A DNA stretch of 64,000 nucleotides from Chiua virens (GCA_019787685.1 JAHNUO010000005.1:806001-870000); one strand, 5' to 3'. Shown: positions 48,137 through 61,000, counted from the stretch's first letter. The notes: generated from the sequence alone by a model not told the origin. Translations and numbers: made by a program.

Positions 48137-48272
48137 GACGTGACAAATGTAACGCGTGACAAGTTGACAATTGCTGACAGCTCGCGTTCTTGCCAAGGCC
48201 CCGGTTGAGCGGAAGCCGACGCACCGATAAGTTTCGTATATGCGTCTTCGCTCTTGACACCAAACCACCACC

Positions 48273-50239
48273 ATGATGCGAACGTCCTCCATTCGTAGCC
48301 AAGACGATCCCCTCTCCATTGCACTTCGTCCGCCTCCCACAGAATCCGACTCAGACCGTCAGGTGCGCCTGCAGCGTGAGGCAGAGGCCCGTCGCGTATC
48401 CGAGCAAATCGATGAAGAACTCAGGATCGAACGGGAGAGATTGAAAAAGTCCAAGAGTGACGTGAAGGTTGATTGTTCATCTTATCGCTTCATTTCGGAG
48501 GAACTGACGTCGAGCATCCACAAGTTGTTACTCTTGGGCCAGGCCGAGTCTGGAAAATCAACGCTGCAAAAGCAATTTCAGCTCATGTACAGTCCGGCAT
48601 CGCTCGAGAGCGAGCGCATGTCCTGGCGAACTGTTGTGTATTTCAACGTTGTCCGCTCCATCCAAAAAATCCTCGTTACCTTGGAGGTATGGGACGACGT
48701 AGATGATGGTTCCGACTCCCAAAGTATGCTGGAGCGCCAGGAACTCGGCCAGGATGACTCTCCCATTTCTGGAGCATCTCGAGCTAGCTTTGTAGGCTTG
48801 GACGTCGGTGTTGTCTCGGCGAATGCGGATCCGTTAGGCTCTGCACCTTCAAGTCCTACGAAATCTACCATCTCGGATTTGCGTCACCGCTTGTTATCCC
48901 TAGTAAATCTCGAGCCCCAACTGGGTGATCGGCTCAGCGGCGGAATTCCCCTCTCGGGATCTGGCAAAGGAGATATTTATGTTCGCAGTGGCTGGCAGGC
49001 GAGAACTATTCACACGGGCCAGAAGCTCATAGGAAGGCGTTCAAAACGTCCCGAGACTGTGAGCGCGGAATTGGCCATTGAACGTCCCGGAACAGCCATG
49101 TCGACCAATCCGGACGCTTTGGTTGACGAGGTCGCTGCAATGCTGGAGCAGTCGCGGGAAGATATAATGACCCTGTGGGAACACCCAATCGTTCGCGCTT
49201 TGATATCCAAGAGGAAGCTGAAGCTTGATGAGTGGTCGGAATTGTAAGCAAGCGCATATATGCATACATTTTGCTAATGATCCATTTCCGCAGCTTCCTT
49301 AATAATATCGCTCGCATCTCCGCTCGAGGATATATTCCGTCGACAGGTAGGCCGCAATGGATTGATCTATTCCATCGTTGGTTGACGTAGAGCAGATGAC
49401 ATACTGCATGCCCGCATTCAAACGATGGGCGTCGCCGAGCATATCTTCGATGTGGATATCCATGGAAAGTCCGTGTCATGGCATCTGTTTGACGTAGGTG
49501 GCGCCAGGGGACAGCGCCATTCGTGGGTTCCGTACTTTGATGACGCAAACGCTATCATCTTCGTTAGCCCGATTAGTGCGTTTGACCAGGTGTGTCCCTT
49601 GTGCAGCCCAGCTTTGGTAATCTGATGCATCCGTGATCTAGTACCTCGAAGAAGACCCTCGCACAAACCGCATCGATGATTCTCTGCAATTGTTTACCCA
49701 AATCTGTTCCAATCAACTCCTCAAAAAAGTTCACCTTGTTTTGTTCCTCAGTATGTCTGCTATATGGTTGTGAATTAGGTGTTGACTAGATCCTCACTCC
49801 ACAGATAAGACCGACATTCTGAGGAAAAAGTTAGAGCAAGGGTTACGGGTCTCCAAATAGTACGTGTCAGACACGTTCGTATTTCGTTGCTGACATGGAA
49901 CAAGTATTTTGTCGTATGGCGATCGCCCTAATGAGTATGAGTCGGTGGTGCAGTATTTCCGGGCACATTTTTTGCAAGTCCACAGAAAGAATAACGAGAA
50001 TCGACGTGTTTTATACACGCATTTGACTAATGTAACGGTGAGTGTTATCTTCTCTCATAGCTGCTGACATCTACTGATGGCTCTCATTATCCCGTAGGAT
50101 ACGAAAGCTACGCAGAGCATTATCGGTAATGGTACGTACATGTCTTATTCTGTGACTGCACTGCATTTCTCATGAACGAAACCGATCAGTGCGGGACTCC
50201 ATTTTCCGAGGTTACTTGCAATCAGCAGCTTTGGTCTGA
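48273..50239 (+). CDS. Divergent heterotrimeric G-protein alpha subunit
   Basis: Seven or so introns; about 560 residues. N-terminus MMRTSSIRSQDDPLS lacks the MGxxxS myristoylation signal. P-loop GQAESGKST, switch I DDILHARIQTMGV (Arg and Mg2+ Thr kept), switch II DVGGARGQRHSW, G4 LFLNKTD, G5 TNVTDTKATQ. The helical domain is expanded with a long low-complexity insert (about residues 150-290). The catalytic glutamine of switch II (normally GGQR) is Ala here, so GTP hydrolysis may be weak. A 57-bp segment at 48468-48524 looks like an intron but also reads in frame. This is a non-canonical basidiomycete G-alpha; its receptors and partners are unknown. Confidence 0.88.
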
Positions 50240-50713
50240 TTTTGATCCCCTTTGCCCCTGTGTCTTACTTTCCGTTTCATACTCCTTCGCAGCACGACAT
50301 TTTCTTGTCCTCATAAACCTTCCGAGTAATTTTCCTGCTACATTCGAACTGTCCATACACTAGATCCATTGTAGTTTTGTTCCGTGTCATGCTGCGTGCA
50401 TTTCATCTGCTTGCATTTCCTTATGCACACCCGTTGTCTCTCCTTTTGGTAAACGTGCTTGCTACATCGCGCCTCTTCAAACGCCACTGTGGTCCCGTAA
50501 TTGAATGCTTTCGTGTAACAACTGTCCCCTGCTTCCGGCAATTCGATTTTAACTTGATTGGGTCTGCTCCGAAGAAGTGGCCGAGTAGTTGTTCAGAGTG
50601 CATATTACATACGGCCGAGGGACTGCTGACAGGCGTCCCCCTTTTCTTCAATTGCTCCCTCCTCGCTTTTTGTGATCTTCTTGTGATCAGTGCGATCACT
50701 CCATCGCCTTGTC
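50240..50713. other. Intergenic between G-alpha and HEN1
   Basis: About 470 bp with pyrimidine-rich sequence and no visible gene or motif. Confidence 0.45.
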
Positions 50714-52239
50714 ATGCAGAACAGCGATACCGAATCACCTAAAGTCACTTTCTTCCCCCCGTTACATCACCAACGCAGAATATGGATACTAGACATTCTC
50801 AGACGTGAGCGCCTCGTCGAGGTCAGCATCCAGCATCCTCAAATGACATCTACACTGTCACTCATACTCATGTACAACTGGGTCACAGGTTCTAGATATT
50901 GGCTGCGGGGAAGGCGCCCTTCTTACCACGCTCTGCCAGCCCGCCCCATGGCTCAACCCAGGCCGCTTCCAAGACACCGATAATGAGCTATCGTCACTCT
51001 TTTCCAATGTCGGTCTCGTCGACCAGGACACGCCAGACTTGCACCCGAAGCGCGTAGTAGGACTCGACATTTCGTCCTCCCAGCTCGCCATCGCCGCGCA
51101 ACAGACATCACCGTCGTTCGTCAATCCGCTGTATACGCGCTGGGAGCCCCTGGACGTCGAGCTGTGGCAGGGCAACGTCGCTGCGGTCAACCCCGCGTTC
51201 GTCAACGTGCAGTGCATCGTTGCTAGCGAACTGTAAGTCTTCGCTTCATCATTTTGCTACCTAGTCCAGCTGACGAGCAACCCGTGGTGAGCGTAGGATT
51301 GAGCATCTGACAGACGATGTCCTCGTTCAAGTCGCCCCTATCGTGCTCGGCGTGTACCGACCACGCATGTTCCTCGTCACGACACCGTCCTACACTTTCA
51401 ACCAACGATGGTCTGCGCCGGGGTCCACGGATCCAAAAGGGTATCCCGACCCGACCAGTCGCACCGACCGCGTATTCCGACATCCCGACCACAAGTTCGA
51501 GTGGACCGTTGACGAGTTTGCCCAATGGTGCAACAGTGCCGCGCACCAGTGGGGATATGCGGTAGAGATCACAACCATAGGGATGGCCAAAGAACAGGAC
51601 CCTTGGGGACGGGAGATCTTGGGCGGCGCCACTCAAGTCGCGTGTTTTAGACGATTGGATAACCGTTTCTCCAAGCCAAGGAGGGGAAATGCGCAGGTTG
51701 TCCACAATGCGATCACGGAATCCCACACGTTGGTGGCGAAATACCACCACGACGCACACCCACGCGCGGGCCACCCTTCAGACCTCAGGGAAATCGAACA
51801 AGCTATCATAGCCAAGTTTCAGGACTGGAGAGAGAGCGTCCTCGGCATCCAAGAACTCTGGTTTGCAGAGACGCTGGCACTTCTTTGCGGCGGCTCGATG
51901 GATGTTATGCTCGACGTTGCGGAACAGAGTACGCAGCTAGAATTACAAAAGGTTGTTGGCCAACCGAGGGCGAACTGGAAAGTCCAACTAATCGCACAGC
52001 TTACCTATCATCATCCTCCTAGTCAAGACAAATTTGCAGAGACCGAAAATGCCATGTGTGAGGATGAAGAAACAGATTATGATGGAGGCGAAAATTCATT
52101 CGATTCTGGCGTCCACATGGGTACGACCTATGACGGTATGCGCCCCGAAAATGATGGGTGGACTCAAGGTAGTGGAAGCGATGACTGGGCCACAAATTGG
52201 AACGAAAGTTGGGTAAACACAACTGGCCAAGGGTGGTGA
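50714..52239 (+). CDS. HEN1: HEN1-type small RNA 2'-O-methyltransferase
   Basis: Three exons: 50714-50821, 50889-51232, 51297-52239, or 464 residues. Motif I DIGCGEGALL binds SAM. The Mn2+-dependent catalytic block is present: ELIEHLTDDV and FRHPDHKFEW, giving the E-x-x-E-H and H-x-x-H ligands that define HEN1 methyltransferases, which methylate the 3'-terminal 2'-OH of small RNAs. There is no N-terminal dsRNA-binding or La domain as in plant HEN1, the usual case for fungal and animal forms. The C-terminal ~150 residues are acidic and Trp/Gly-rich (DDWATNWNESWVNTTGQGW). RNAi factors are not otherwise seen nearby. Confidence 0.93.
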
Positions 52240-52330
52240 GGGGAAGGAAGCTCAACTTGACGTAGGCTTAGTATTTGGATAGACCCAAGTTACTATTCAA
52301 TGCATGTACATCTAACATAACTGAATATCA

Positions 52331-52729
52331 TTAAGCGAAGTCAGGAAAACAAGCATTGAACCAACTGGTATGGAAGCCTGAGTACGACATATGCTCGTCA
52401 AATCTCCAGCGTCGATTTGATAGGTACTGTGTACCGTTTCATAGTGAGTTGAGGCCTGCTGCGCGGGGATGGCCGGTATGTACTCACCAATAAGAGGATG
52501 CAGCTGAGCCATGTAGGTGATCATCCACATGAGATAGCAACACGCCAGCGTGAGTAGAATGACAGTCCGAATAGTTCTGCATGGGCGGTATGCTCGGTTA
52601 CTGAATGTTCGTCCAGTCGCAGGTTGCCACTTACGTTTGCTGTGAGCCTTTCGGAGTGAACAAGTAGCCACAGGTCATTAACCCTAGCACGACGATGAGC
52701 ATGAAGATCACAGGGAACATTGAAGCCAT
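52331..52729 (-). CDS. VMA9: V-ATPase V0 subunit e (Vma9)
   Basis: Three exons: 52729-52635, 52576-52488, 52377-52331, exactly 231 nt, 76 residues, the expected size. MASMFPVIFMLIVVLGLMTC is TM1; YLFTPKGSQQT and CCYLMWMITYMAQLHPLIG follow, matching the two-helix subunit e of the vacuolar H+-ATPase. The last exon is short and less conserved (ending CFPDFA), as in many orthologues. It is transcribed in the same direction as CYP51, 165 bp downstream of it. Confidence 0.85.
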
Positions 52730-52893
52730 TGTGCCGCAAGATTGGTTCGGTTATCCTTGGAACAAAGTGGCAAGTAGGCAAGTAACATTTTGGCGACTTC
52801 CAAATCCGAGACCAAACAAACCACAAAGCCAAATAAACAACTTTAGGAACTCGTCTATTGTATGTGCATGGTGTAGTAGAGATGACTAGGAAT

Positions 52894-54901
52894 CTATGGA
52901 TCAAAGGCCCGACGTCTATAGCAAACATTGCGAGGTTGCTTTGGCATCGTAATCATAGTCTAGAGGAAAATGGTGAGCGTTCGTGATGATAGACTGGAGG
53001 AATACACACGTGGTAATTATGCTTTGGCATAGGTTGATCCAACCTGAACTCTACCTGCCGAATCATGGTCGCAAGAACGGTCCCTAATTGCAGGTACGCG
53101 AACTTGACAAAGCAACTGAGCCGACATTCAAACCAAGGTAGTGAGACGTACCTGCTCGCCAATACATCTGTGTCGACCAGCACCGAATGGCTGGTAAGGA
53201 CTGTCTGTACCCTTGCTCACAGCACCAAATCCATAGTCAACTTTCTCGCCGTTTTCATCCGCGTATGCATTGAAAGCTTGAGCTGCAACGCCTTCAGGAT
53301 CACTCCACCGTGTTGGGTCCCAAGTACTGGGGTTGTGCCAGACTTCAGGATCAACCTGGCTGACACTGGGGGAAGCAAGGACGTAGTAACCGCGGGGGAC
53401 AACATAGGTGCCGTCTTTCGAAGGGGCAGAAAGAGTCGGTGGAATGGGGACATCAGAACGCACGTAGCGCATGATACTGTGAATTGGCGGGTGGAGGCGA
53501 AGCGTCTCTCGAATAACCGAGTCCATGATGGGTAACTGACGAAGTTCCTCGTAAGTCATACTCCTGAATGTACCATCAGGATTGCCGAAGTATGTGATTT
53601 GTTCCTGGTAGAGTGCCTCCCTAAACGAGGCAATAAATACGATGCAAATAGAAACGAGGTGAATTGCACTTACTGTACTTTTGTGTCGTTGGCCAAGTGA
53701 AGCAGGGTCCAGGAGCCGGTAGCCGAGCTTGTGTGTTGGCCCGCCATAAGAAGAGCAATCAGGATGTGAGCAATCTCGTGGTCCGGGAGTTCTCTACCAT
53801 CCCGATACTTTTGAGATATGAGCGCGGAAATCATATCTTGAGCATCCTGTCACAAAGCATGAATGCAAGATCGAATACAATCAGAGTCTGGACTGACATC
53901 ACCAGATTGTCTGCGTTTCTTAATGATGTCGATGTAGAAGTCACTCATTTTCTTGTGCGCTATGTCACGTTTGCGGTAGCTCTCCAAAGGAAGGTTGGGG
54001 AAGAGGAAGTTGAGCGGAGTAAATCCACCGTCCAAATCATGGTACAAGTCTGAGAACGACTTGTTTAAGTTGGAGCGAACTTCACTACCCTGAAGCGTCC
54101 GCGATGCGGTTAAAATCGTGATCTGTGCCATAATGTCCGTGGCGTCGAAACGGCCCCAATCATTGATATCGTTTATCTGGTAGATCAAGAATGCACCATC
54201 CGTCTTCATGAAGCCCTCGACCTCGTCTTCGATCATACCAACGTAAGCTCGGAAATTTTCAACCGAGAGACCGAATTTGACAAACTTCTTCTGCTCCATG
54301 AAGAGTTCGTTGGGAACGTCGTAGACCACATCTTTACCAAACACGGGCGTCGTGAGATGCTAGCAAAACTGTTAATAAAAAATAAGAGGTCGCAAGGCCC
54401 AACTTACCTTGTAAGCATCCTCTGCCGAAAATGCCATAGACTTGCCACCGAGAACGAAGTTGTTTCCCTTGGCTCCGAGCGCAACAGTAACTTTACGACC
54501 CAACAAAACAAACGTGAAAACATTCCCGTACTGTCGAAGACAACCAAATTAGAAGGAGTTAGAAAAAGGCGCGTGAAACTACCTTCTCTTTGCATTGAGC
54601 GAAGAAGTTCAAAGGGTCATTGCCATATGAAATTGCAGAACCAAAGATGGGTATGATGTGGAAAACCTCTGGAGGCAACGAAGGGTCACGGGGAAGAAGC
54701 TGCCGATACGTCAGTCTGGTTCGGTCTGCACTACAGGGTGCATACCAGCTGTCGAAGAACATTCAAGACGATAGCAATGAGAGGCGCGTAGACAACCAAG
54801 AGGAGGATAGCGCGTCCTGGAGAGTTTAGGATGTAGTTTTGGGCAGAGTCCAGGACGGCCGCAACGTAGCCCGTAGTGGGCGACGTGCTGTTGAGCGACA
54901 T
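52894..54901 (-). CDS. ERG11: Lanosterol 14-alpha-demethylase (CYP51)
   Basis: ER enzyme of ergosterol synthesis that removes the C14 methyl group of lanosterol/eburicol. The start ATG is at 54901-54899; an N-terminal membrane anchor (AILLLVVYAPLIAIVLNVL) follows a short lumenal tail. CYP51 signatures: YKHLTTPVFGKDVVYDVPN (SRS1), FVLLGRKVTVALG, DAQDMISALISQKY, GQHTSSATGSWTLLHLAN (I helix), IRETLRLHPPIHSIMR (ExxR and following), SKGTDSPYQPFGAGRHRCIG (heme loop). The final exon encodes TMITMPKQPRNVCYRRR. About eight exons with no frame break seen. SRS1 keeps the conserved tyrosine. Confidence 0.96.
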
Positions 54902-55139
54902 TTAGAACGACAAAGAAGAAGGGACACCGAATTTAACTAACTTGTTATATTGCTTAATCAGCATGTTTTTTCGCAAATCAGACCATCTTCAATTGTCGTC
55001 CGATTTTCATCATACTATGTACGTGATGAATTATCGTGCCATATCATGACGCCACTGCCTGCTTGCTCAAACGTTCACCTCTGAGCTGGTCCAACTACAG
55101 TGAACAGATTAGCGACGCGTGGTTACTACTAGTTCTCTA

Positions 55140-58082
55140 TCATTTCAGCGATAAGTGGAGTTGAGGTTGGGGACCCAGTTCAACATTCCTCACCCTAACC
55201 TGCACAACGTCGCCAACTCCGAGCGCATCACCCGGCGGCGCGGGCAACGAGCCAAGTACCCCAAGTGTTGGCATATGGCAGACGAACGAGTTAGGCATCC
55301 CAGTTCCATCGAGACGCACGCTGGAAACAGTCGCTTTCAGGAATCGTAGCGGATCATGTCGGCCCGGTCCCGGCCGGGGGTCATCCATAAACCGTTTGAT
55401 GTACAAGTGAGACCAGAAGTCGCTGTTGAGTCTCTCCACCCGTTTGTATTCCTTCTCCCTTTTCTTGATCTCGGGTGCGTACTCCTCCAACCATGTCGGT
55501 GAGAAAAACGATGTGGTTGTCCCCGGGTTAAGCAGCGCATGCTTGATTTGCCAGTGTGCGACGAGGTCGTTGTACCGCCGCAGAGGCGAGGTGACTCGGA
55601 TATACCCTTCGCCATCTGGAATCCCCATACTCCAGTGCATCGCAGGTTCGAGTGTATGCTCAACGGCGGGTATAAACAACTTGGACCTCTGTACAGCATA
55701 GAAATCCACAAAACCATCCTCCTCCCGCATTGCCAGCAATTTCCGGACAGCTTGCGGATCCCCGAGGCATACAGGTGGTTTCGATGATCGTCTCAGCATC
55801 GGAACTCCGCGTTCGGAAGACCAGCGAGAAGCCACGCGACACGCAGCTTTCATACATTCCGAGATGATCATACGCGAGCCAGAACTTTGCATTTGCTGTC
55901 CCACAACCTCATAGACCAAGGATGGGAAACCACGAAAACGATAGGGATCAGAGCGATCCAGAGAGGTCCCGATCAGAGGTTTGGGACTGACAGTTATCTT
56001 GGCTTTCGGCAAAGCGGTATAGAAACATTTGCTGGAGGCTAGGTTACGCTGTCTGTGCCGCGAAATTGCTTCAGTGATGGAACGTAAATTGTTGATATGC
56101 TCGGCACTCAGGCTCGTCACGGGAGGGGGGGAAGAAAGGCCGGGAGTGGCGAAGGGACGGAAGGATTCATGGTTCCTGACCGACCCGAGGAGGTGATCAA
56201 CGCTGTCATAATCCACAGTAATGATGTTGTGAACCAATCCCGCTCGGACTTGGTAATCCACCATGATCCCCGCGTTGTCGACCTTAAAGCTAAAGGTAAG
56301 CACGCGCTCGGGCTGTCCAGAGGACGAGTTTGAGCCCAAACTCATTTTAGACAGCGTCAAAGACTTGGGAAGCATGGGCCACGACCTGTGCACAAAGTAT
56401 GCTGTGAACCCCATTTTGCGTGCCTCTTGAGCAAAGACGTGCGTTGGAGGTATAATAGCTGTGGGATCTGCGACATGGACATGTATCCAGGCCGCGCCAG
56501 GCTCGGAAGGAACGGGTTCGATCGATAAACCGTCGTCCAGCTCTTCGGCACCGATGTCGTCGACGACATAAACAGGCAAATCGCCAAAGTCATGTCGTAG
56601 ATGCTCAACCGGGTCCCGCAGGTAGAAATCCTCAAGACCGAGTGGATTGTCGTTGTGCGTGTTAGCAGTAGCCATTCGAGTCATATTCTGTTGAACTATC
56701 CGATTTTCGGCAATAACCTTGGGTGACTTTTCTTCCAGGTGTTGGTCCAGGTCCAGGTCAGACCGCCTTGAAACCAAATCGTCCCATGGTGCTAGACGAC
56801 CCAGGTCGACCAAGACTTGATGTAAAACTGCATTGTCAATGAGCTCCGCAACTTCCAATTTCTTGAGAATGGTCGTCACCACAGGGGAATACGGGTCAGC
56901 ACGGACGTGACGGCGCGCGTGAAGGGAATGGTGTAGGACGTCAATGATCATGCGATCTTCGCGTGTATAACGAATATCCGTATTGAGTTCCTGTGTAGGG
57001 GGCTCATTCCAAGATTCTTCAGAACGTTTTCGATTCGCAGCCATAATCGTGCGGGCTTTGGATACAAATGAATCAATAGCGGGGCTCGACTGGTGGATCA
57101 GGTCTGTAACGGCGACCAATTTATTCGCGTGGGACTGTGGACGGACAGTCCACACCTGGGCTGCACGATGGGAAGAGAGGTGGGGGACGAACTCGACAGT
57201 GTGGTTCATGAGGTAGCGATGTGTCGCGAGTAAAGTGTAAGGGTCCATGTCGTCGGAGCTGGCTATAATCCGTGCAGCTTGTGGTACAGTGATGGTCGAC
57301 CACTCGTCGGGATTTTGAGATCTAACGCGAGGATAGAGCGCGATATTCCGGCTGCCGATAGCGCAATACGACTGAGAAATCAGACGCTCGATGTTCCGAA
57401 GCCTCTGAAGAATCTCCACGCGTGCATTAATTTCTGTCCTCCTGTTGGGTGACTGAGTGATGCCAGCCCTCGCGGCAAGTTCACGCGGGACCATCTGTGG
57501 AACTTCGAAGAAGATATCGGCGACATAATGGGTGAGTACATCTCCGGTGAGCGAAAGCGTAAGGATGTAATTGCGGTTATCAACCAACGCATGACCGAGA
57601 ACGATTCCTGACGCGGAGGTTAAACCCCTAGGACACAGTAAGCGAACTATGCACGGAGGATTATACCTGCCACATACCTGCGAATATCAACGTATGTACC
57701 TAGGATCGGCATATCCCCTGCTCTGGAAGCCTCCGTCTCATCCAGTTCCACGGCAACGTCTACCATTGCTTCCTGCCATGCAGCCAGTTCTCTTGTCGGC
57801 GGTCTGGCGGGCATTGGAACACGGACAGCTCCTTCGAGGCGCTTCTCCTCTCCTCTGAGCGATCTCTTGTGTTTCCACCCTGACTGAAGGTAGTATCCTG
57901 GACCTCGAGGCCGCGTTGAGGAGTTGTTCCGTGACTTTTATGACATTCTTTGCTTCATCTTGAGAGACTAGACTCTCCGGCTTTTGTGACGGATATGAAA
58001 GAAATCGGGCTTGCTGTTGGAGAGTTTTTTCAAGGATATGGATGTCTCTGGACTTGAGTAGCTGAGCAGCCCGACAGTGCAT
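55140..58082 (-). CDS. Mitochondrial-type RNase II (RNB) 3'-5' exoribonuclease, Dss1-like
   Basis: Start placed at 58082 (MHCRAAQLLKSRDIHILEKT), with two introns before the 815-codon terminal exon. RNB catalytic aspartates: VVDDIGAEELDDGLSIEP, with the D-x-x-x-x-x-D-D pattern required for hydrolytic 3'-5' degradation of RNA. HVHVADPTAIIPPTHVFAQE and WSMGIPDGEGYIRVTSPLRR follow; the C-terminus has an S1-like strand (GDVVQVRVRNVELG). Resembles the Dss1/MSU1 component of the mitochondrial degradosome more than Dis3. An upstream presequence exon could exist; the first ~40 residues are not strongly amphipathic. Divergent partner 84 bp away. Confidence 0.87.
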
Positions 58083-58166
58083 GACCGGGAGAAAATACAA
58101 AAGCCCGGTGGCTATGCACCTCGAATGATCAATCTCTTCCAGGACCATACAATCTCTGTTTAGCCA

Positions 58167-59047
58167 ATGTTCAAACGCGTGGAAAGGAAAAGGAAAAGGC
58201 GGGAGGAAGATGATGAACTGGGTCTGGACGAAAATATGAAGGACACGTTGGGCCTGGTTGACACAGAATCTGATGAATCCGACTCGGACGACTCGGACGC
58301 AGACGCAGACATGGGTCAAGATGAGGACCAAGAAGAGGATGCAGCCTCTGAGGGTGGAGGCTCCGACGAGGAGCCCCCGATATCGGTGGCCGAGGCACTG
58401 AAGGAATCCGATCTACCTCATTTCTCTAGACCCGACCGTTCACGGGTGCGTAGTATGCAAGGGGAAGCTCATCAAAAGCGCCGGAATGTCCGCTGCACAT
58501 AAGAATGCGAATGCACGTAGATCATGCAGAATCCTTCGAACGAACGTTTGCTGAAACTTGAATTATGTAGTCACACAAACGACGTTTCGAGCATTTCAAA
58601 CGGCTCGCTGTGCAGGTAGATCCCCACAAGCGATGCTTGGGAACTCCTCAGGACGATTAGATCTGTACCTAATGCGCAAGGAGAAGAGCCGCAGGGACTG
58701 TCTAAACGAGCTTTGAAACGCGTAAGGAGTTCATTCATCGTGTCTTGGATCCGAGATCTTGACAGAGGGTCTCGCAGCAAGCAAAACAAGCCACGATTCG
58801 TGAAAAGAGGAAACGTCATAAAGAACTCAAGGCAAAGGCGACAGCAAAGAAGACACTGAAAAAGCTCTTGATGGCTGGCGAAACAAACCCATCTCCGCCT
58901 ACAGTAAACTCAAGGAGTTCACCAGTACTACAAAATCAGCAAGGAAACCCTCGGAAGAAGCGGAAGGTGGACAGCAACACCTCTACCGAGTCAGGACACG
59001 ATGATGGGAACCCGGGAGGTGACAATCAAACCGGCTTCACGCGCTAA
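58167..59047 (+). CDS. Lysine-rich nucleolar-type protein with CxxC...H zinc-finger-like motif
   Basis: Starts MFKRVERKRKRREEDDELGL, then a strongly acidic Asp/Ser stretch, SVAEALKESDLPHF and, in the next spliced frame, CVVCKGKLIKSAGM followed by HKNANA and HKRRFEHF: a C2H2-like finger of a little-studied conserved nucleolar family. The second half is Lys-rich coiled coil (QQAKQATIREKRKRHKELKA, KKTLKKLL). I could not splice the finger exon to the next one without a one-base slip near 58510-58570, and a second possible C-terminus continues to 59123. Function not known; rRNA processing is a guess from composition only. Confidence 0.65.
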
Positions 59048-59244
59048 GACTTCAAGCGGCGGTAAGAAATTGGTTCTGAAGTCCAGACTCAAAGGTGCAA
59101 GGAAAGCTGTGAAGCTATCATGACTAAAGTGGGTGTCGAAGCCTCTATGACATGTAGATTGGACAGATAACAAGCGCAATAAAATACCAAAACAACTGAA
59201 AAATGGGCGAGTCCTAGAAGATGTTATCGTAGGTGGTGATTAAT

Positions 59245-61000
59245 CTATATCAAAGACCGCAATACCCTGTCGGTCGACTGGGTGACCTGCAAGCGAGTTT
59301 AGTTCGAGCTCTTGAAACTAGCCACATAACACCTACCTGATGAATATCTGGTCGTTCCTTGTGGATTTGCTTTCAACATACTATCAATGAGGTCCCTCAA
59401 GCCCTGAGAATACGCCGAACTCGGATGCTTGTACTGTGCGTTCAGAACTGCCATAGCGATAGATCCACCCTGTTCCGTGGTTTGTGTATTCTCAAATGGA
59501 GAATGTGAATACGCCATTGCGAACAGCGTGCAGCCGAGAGACTATTAAAACAAATTGGGCATGTAATAAATGTGTGAAGCGGGAGAGCTTACCCAGATAT
59601 CAACTTTTTCGTCCAAAGTTATACCTGTTTTGACATCAAAAAGCTCTGGTGCTCTGTAAGCCATTGTACTTTGCTCAGCCGCGATGTCCTGCAGAGAGAG
59701 CCATTAGGACTCCTGCATCAGAATCAATTGGATGCTTTACCTGCTGCAGCAAGGCTTGTGACCTGGTCTCTATAGGGATTCTGGCTTTTATTGCACTACC
59801 AAAGTCCATGAGTATTGGTGTCACGCCGTCGTCAGCGATCATAACGTTCCTAATCACAAAATCCTTAGTCGAGAGACAGCCAAATGTACTGTAAGGCTCA
59901 CCCGGGTTTAATATCTCTGTGAGCATACGGAACGTGTTCGCCCTTTCCGGACTCCGAATTTCCATTTTGCAGATCCGGTATTCTCGAAACCTCCTCGTCG
60001 TCATCAAATACACCGCTCTCCACGTCCGCTCGCTTTCTCACAAGTGGAACATTAATGGATGAGTCACCGTTACCTTGTGGATGTGATAACAGTTCATCGC
60101 CCTCCTCATCGTCCGAGTGATTGGCGTCCATGTGCTGCATCCGTGATGTAGAGGGCTCAGAGTGGCGGGAGGACTTTAGTTGTGCCTGTGATTGCGAGCC
60201 AGAAGGTGTGTAGTAATCGTGTAGAGCACGGACGGCTTCACATGTACCCTTGAAGATACGGACTATATCTCTTTCGGAAAAGTGTTTCCCGTTTACAACA
60301 TTCGCGTTGATGGCAGTCTTGGACGTTTCCACGCTTGTCTATGCGTCAGGAAAAGAAAAAGGGGCTCCAATACGTAGACGAACCTTGTACAGAGGTAAAA
60401 ATAGGTATACTATTCGACCTTCGCCTTCGGGATCCTGAACAACTGCGGAATCCTAGTAAAATTTCGCTTAGGTGGATGACAGTGATTCGAGCTCGAAGCC
60501 TACCAGTATGCGTATGATATTGGGGTGCCTGAAGTCACATCAACGTGAAGAATTGTGCGCGAAGATTGCATGAATACTCACTTGAAACGCCGATATGCTT
60601 CAACTTCCCGCATTGCTTCTTTGACACCATCTGAGCCAGTGGGACATCTTATTTTCTTGAGGGCGAATTGTCTCTGAACAGGCAATGTGTTGAAACAAAG
60701 GGAACCGTGATAGAAGAGCATTTACCCCACTAGTATCATCCTGAGCGAGGTACACGAACGAGAATCCACCTTCGCCGAGAACTTTGATGATATTGACTAT
60801 CCGAGAGTATGGTCGGTGATCGGTGCATGACAATAAAGTCAACATTTCTGACAGCCTAAGAACAATGCACACTGACACGTTCGACCGTTTATTTTAATCT
60901 TGGCTGATTGTTGGCAGAGACACGAAGAAAGTGCCCATATAGCGTCTTTAGCTTGGTCTTTCAGGGTGTCGAAAGCGCTTGCAAGGTAAGGTAGAGCCAT
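59245..61000 (-). CDS. ENV7: Protein kinase, STK16/Env7 (NAK) family; one-base frame break
   Basis: Start MALPYLASAFDTLKDQAKD at 61000, then INGRTFNIIKVLGEGGFSFV (glycine loop), QFALKKIRCP (VAIK-like Lys), IVYLFLPLYKRGNLQDAI. Between helix D and the HRD loop there is a ~80-residue acidic Ser/Gln insert, then YAHRDIKPGN, MDFGSAIKARI (DFG), AYRAPELFDVKTG and VDIWSLGCTLFAMAYSHSPF. STK16/Env7 kinases are palmitoylated, on Golgi or vacuole membranes; yeast Env7 limits vacuole fusion. Near 59357-59358 the C-lobe frame is one base too long: the expected NPQ-ERPDIHQ reading returns only after dropping one base. About seven exons. Confidence 0.87.

Noticed and set aside
48468..48524. Retained in-frame segment in G-alpha
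   Set aside because: Not reported as a finding: it has intron-like ends and a CTGAC branch, so is probably a normal 57-bp intron.
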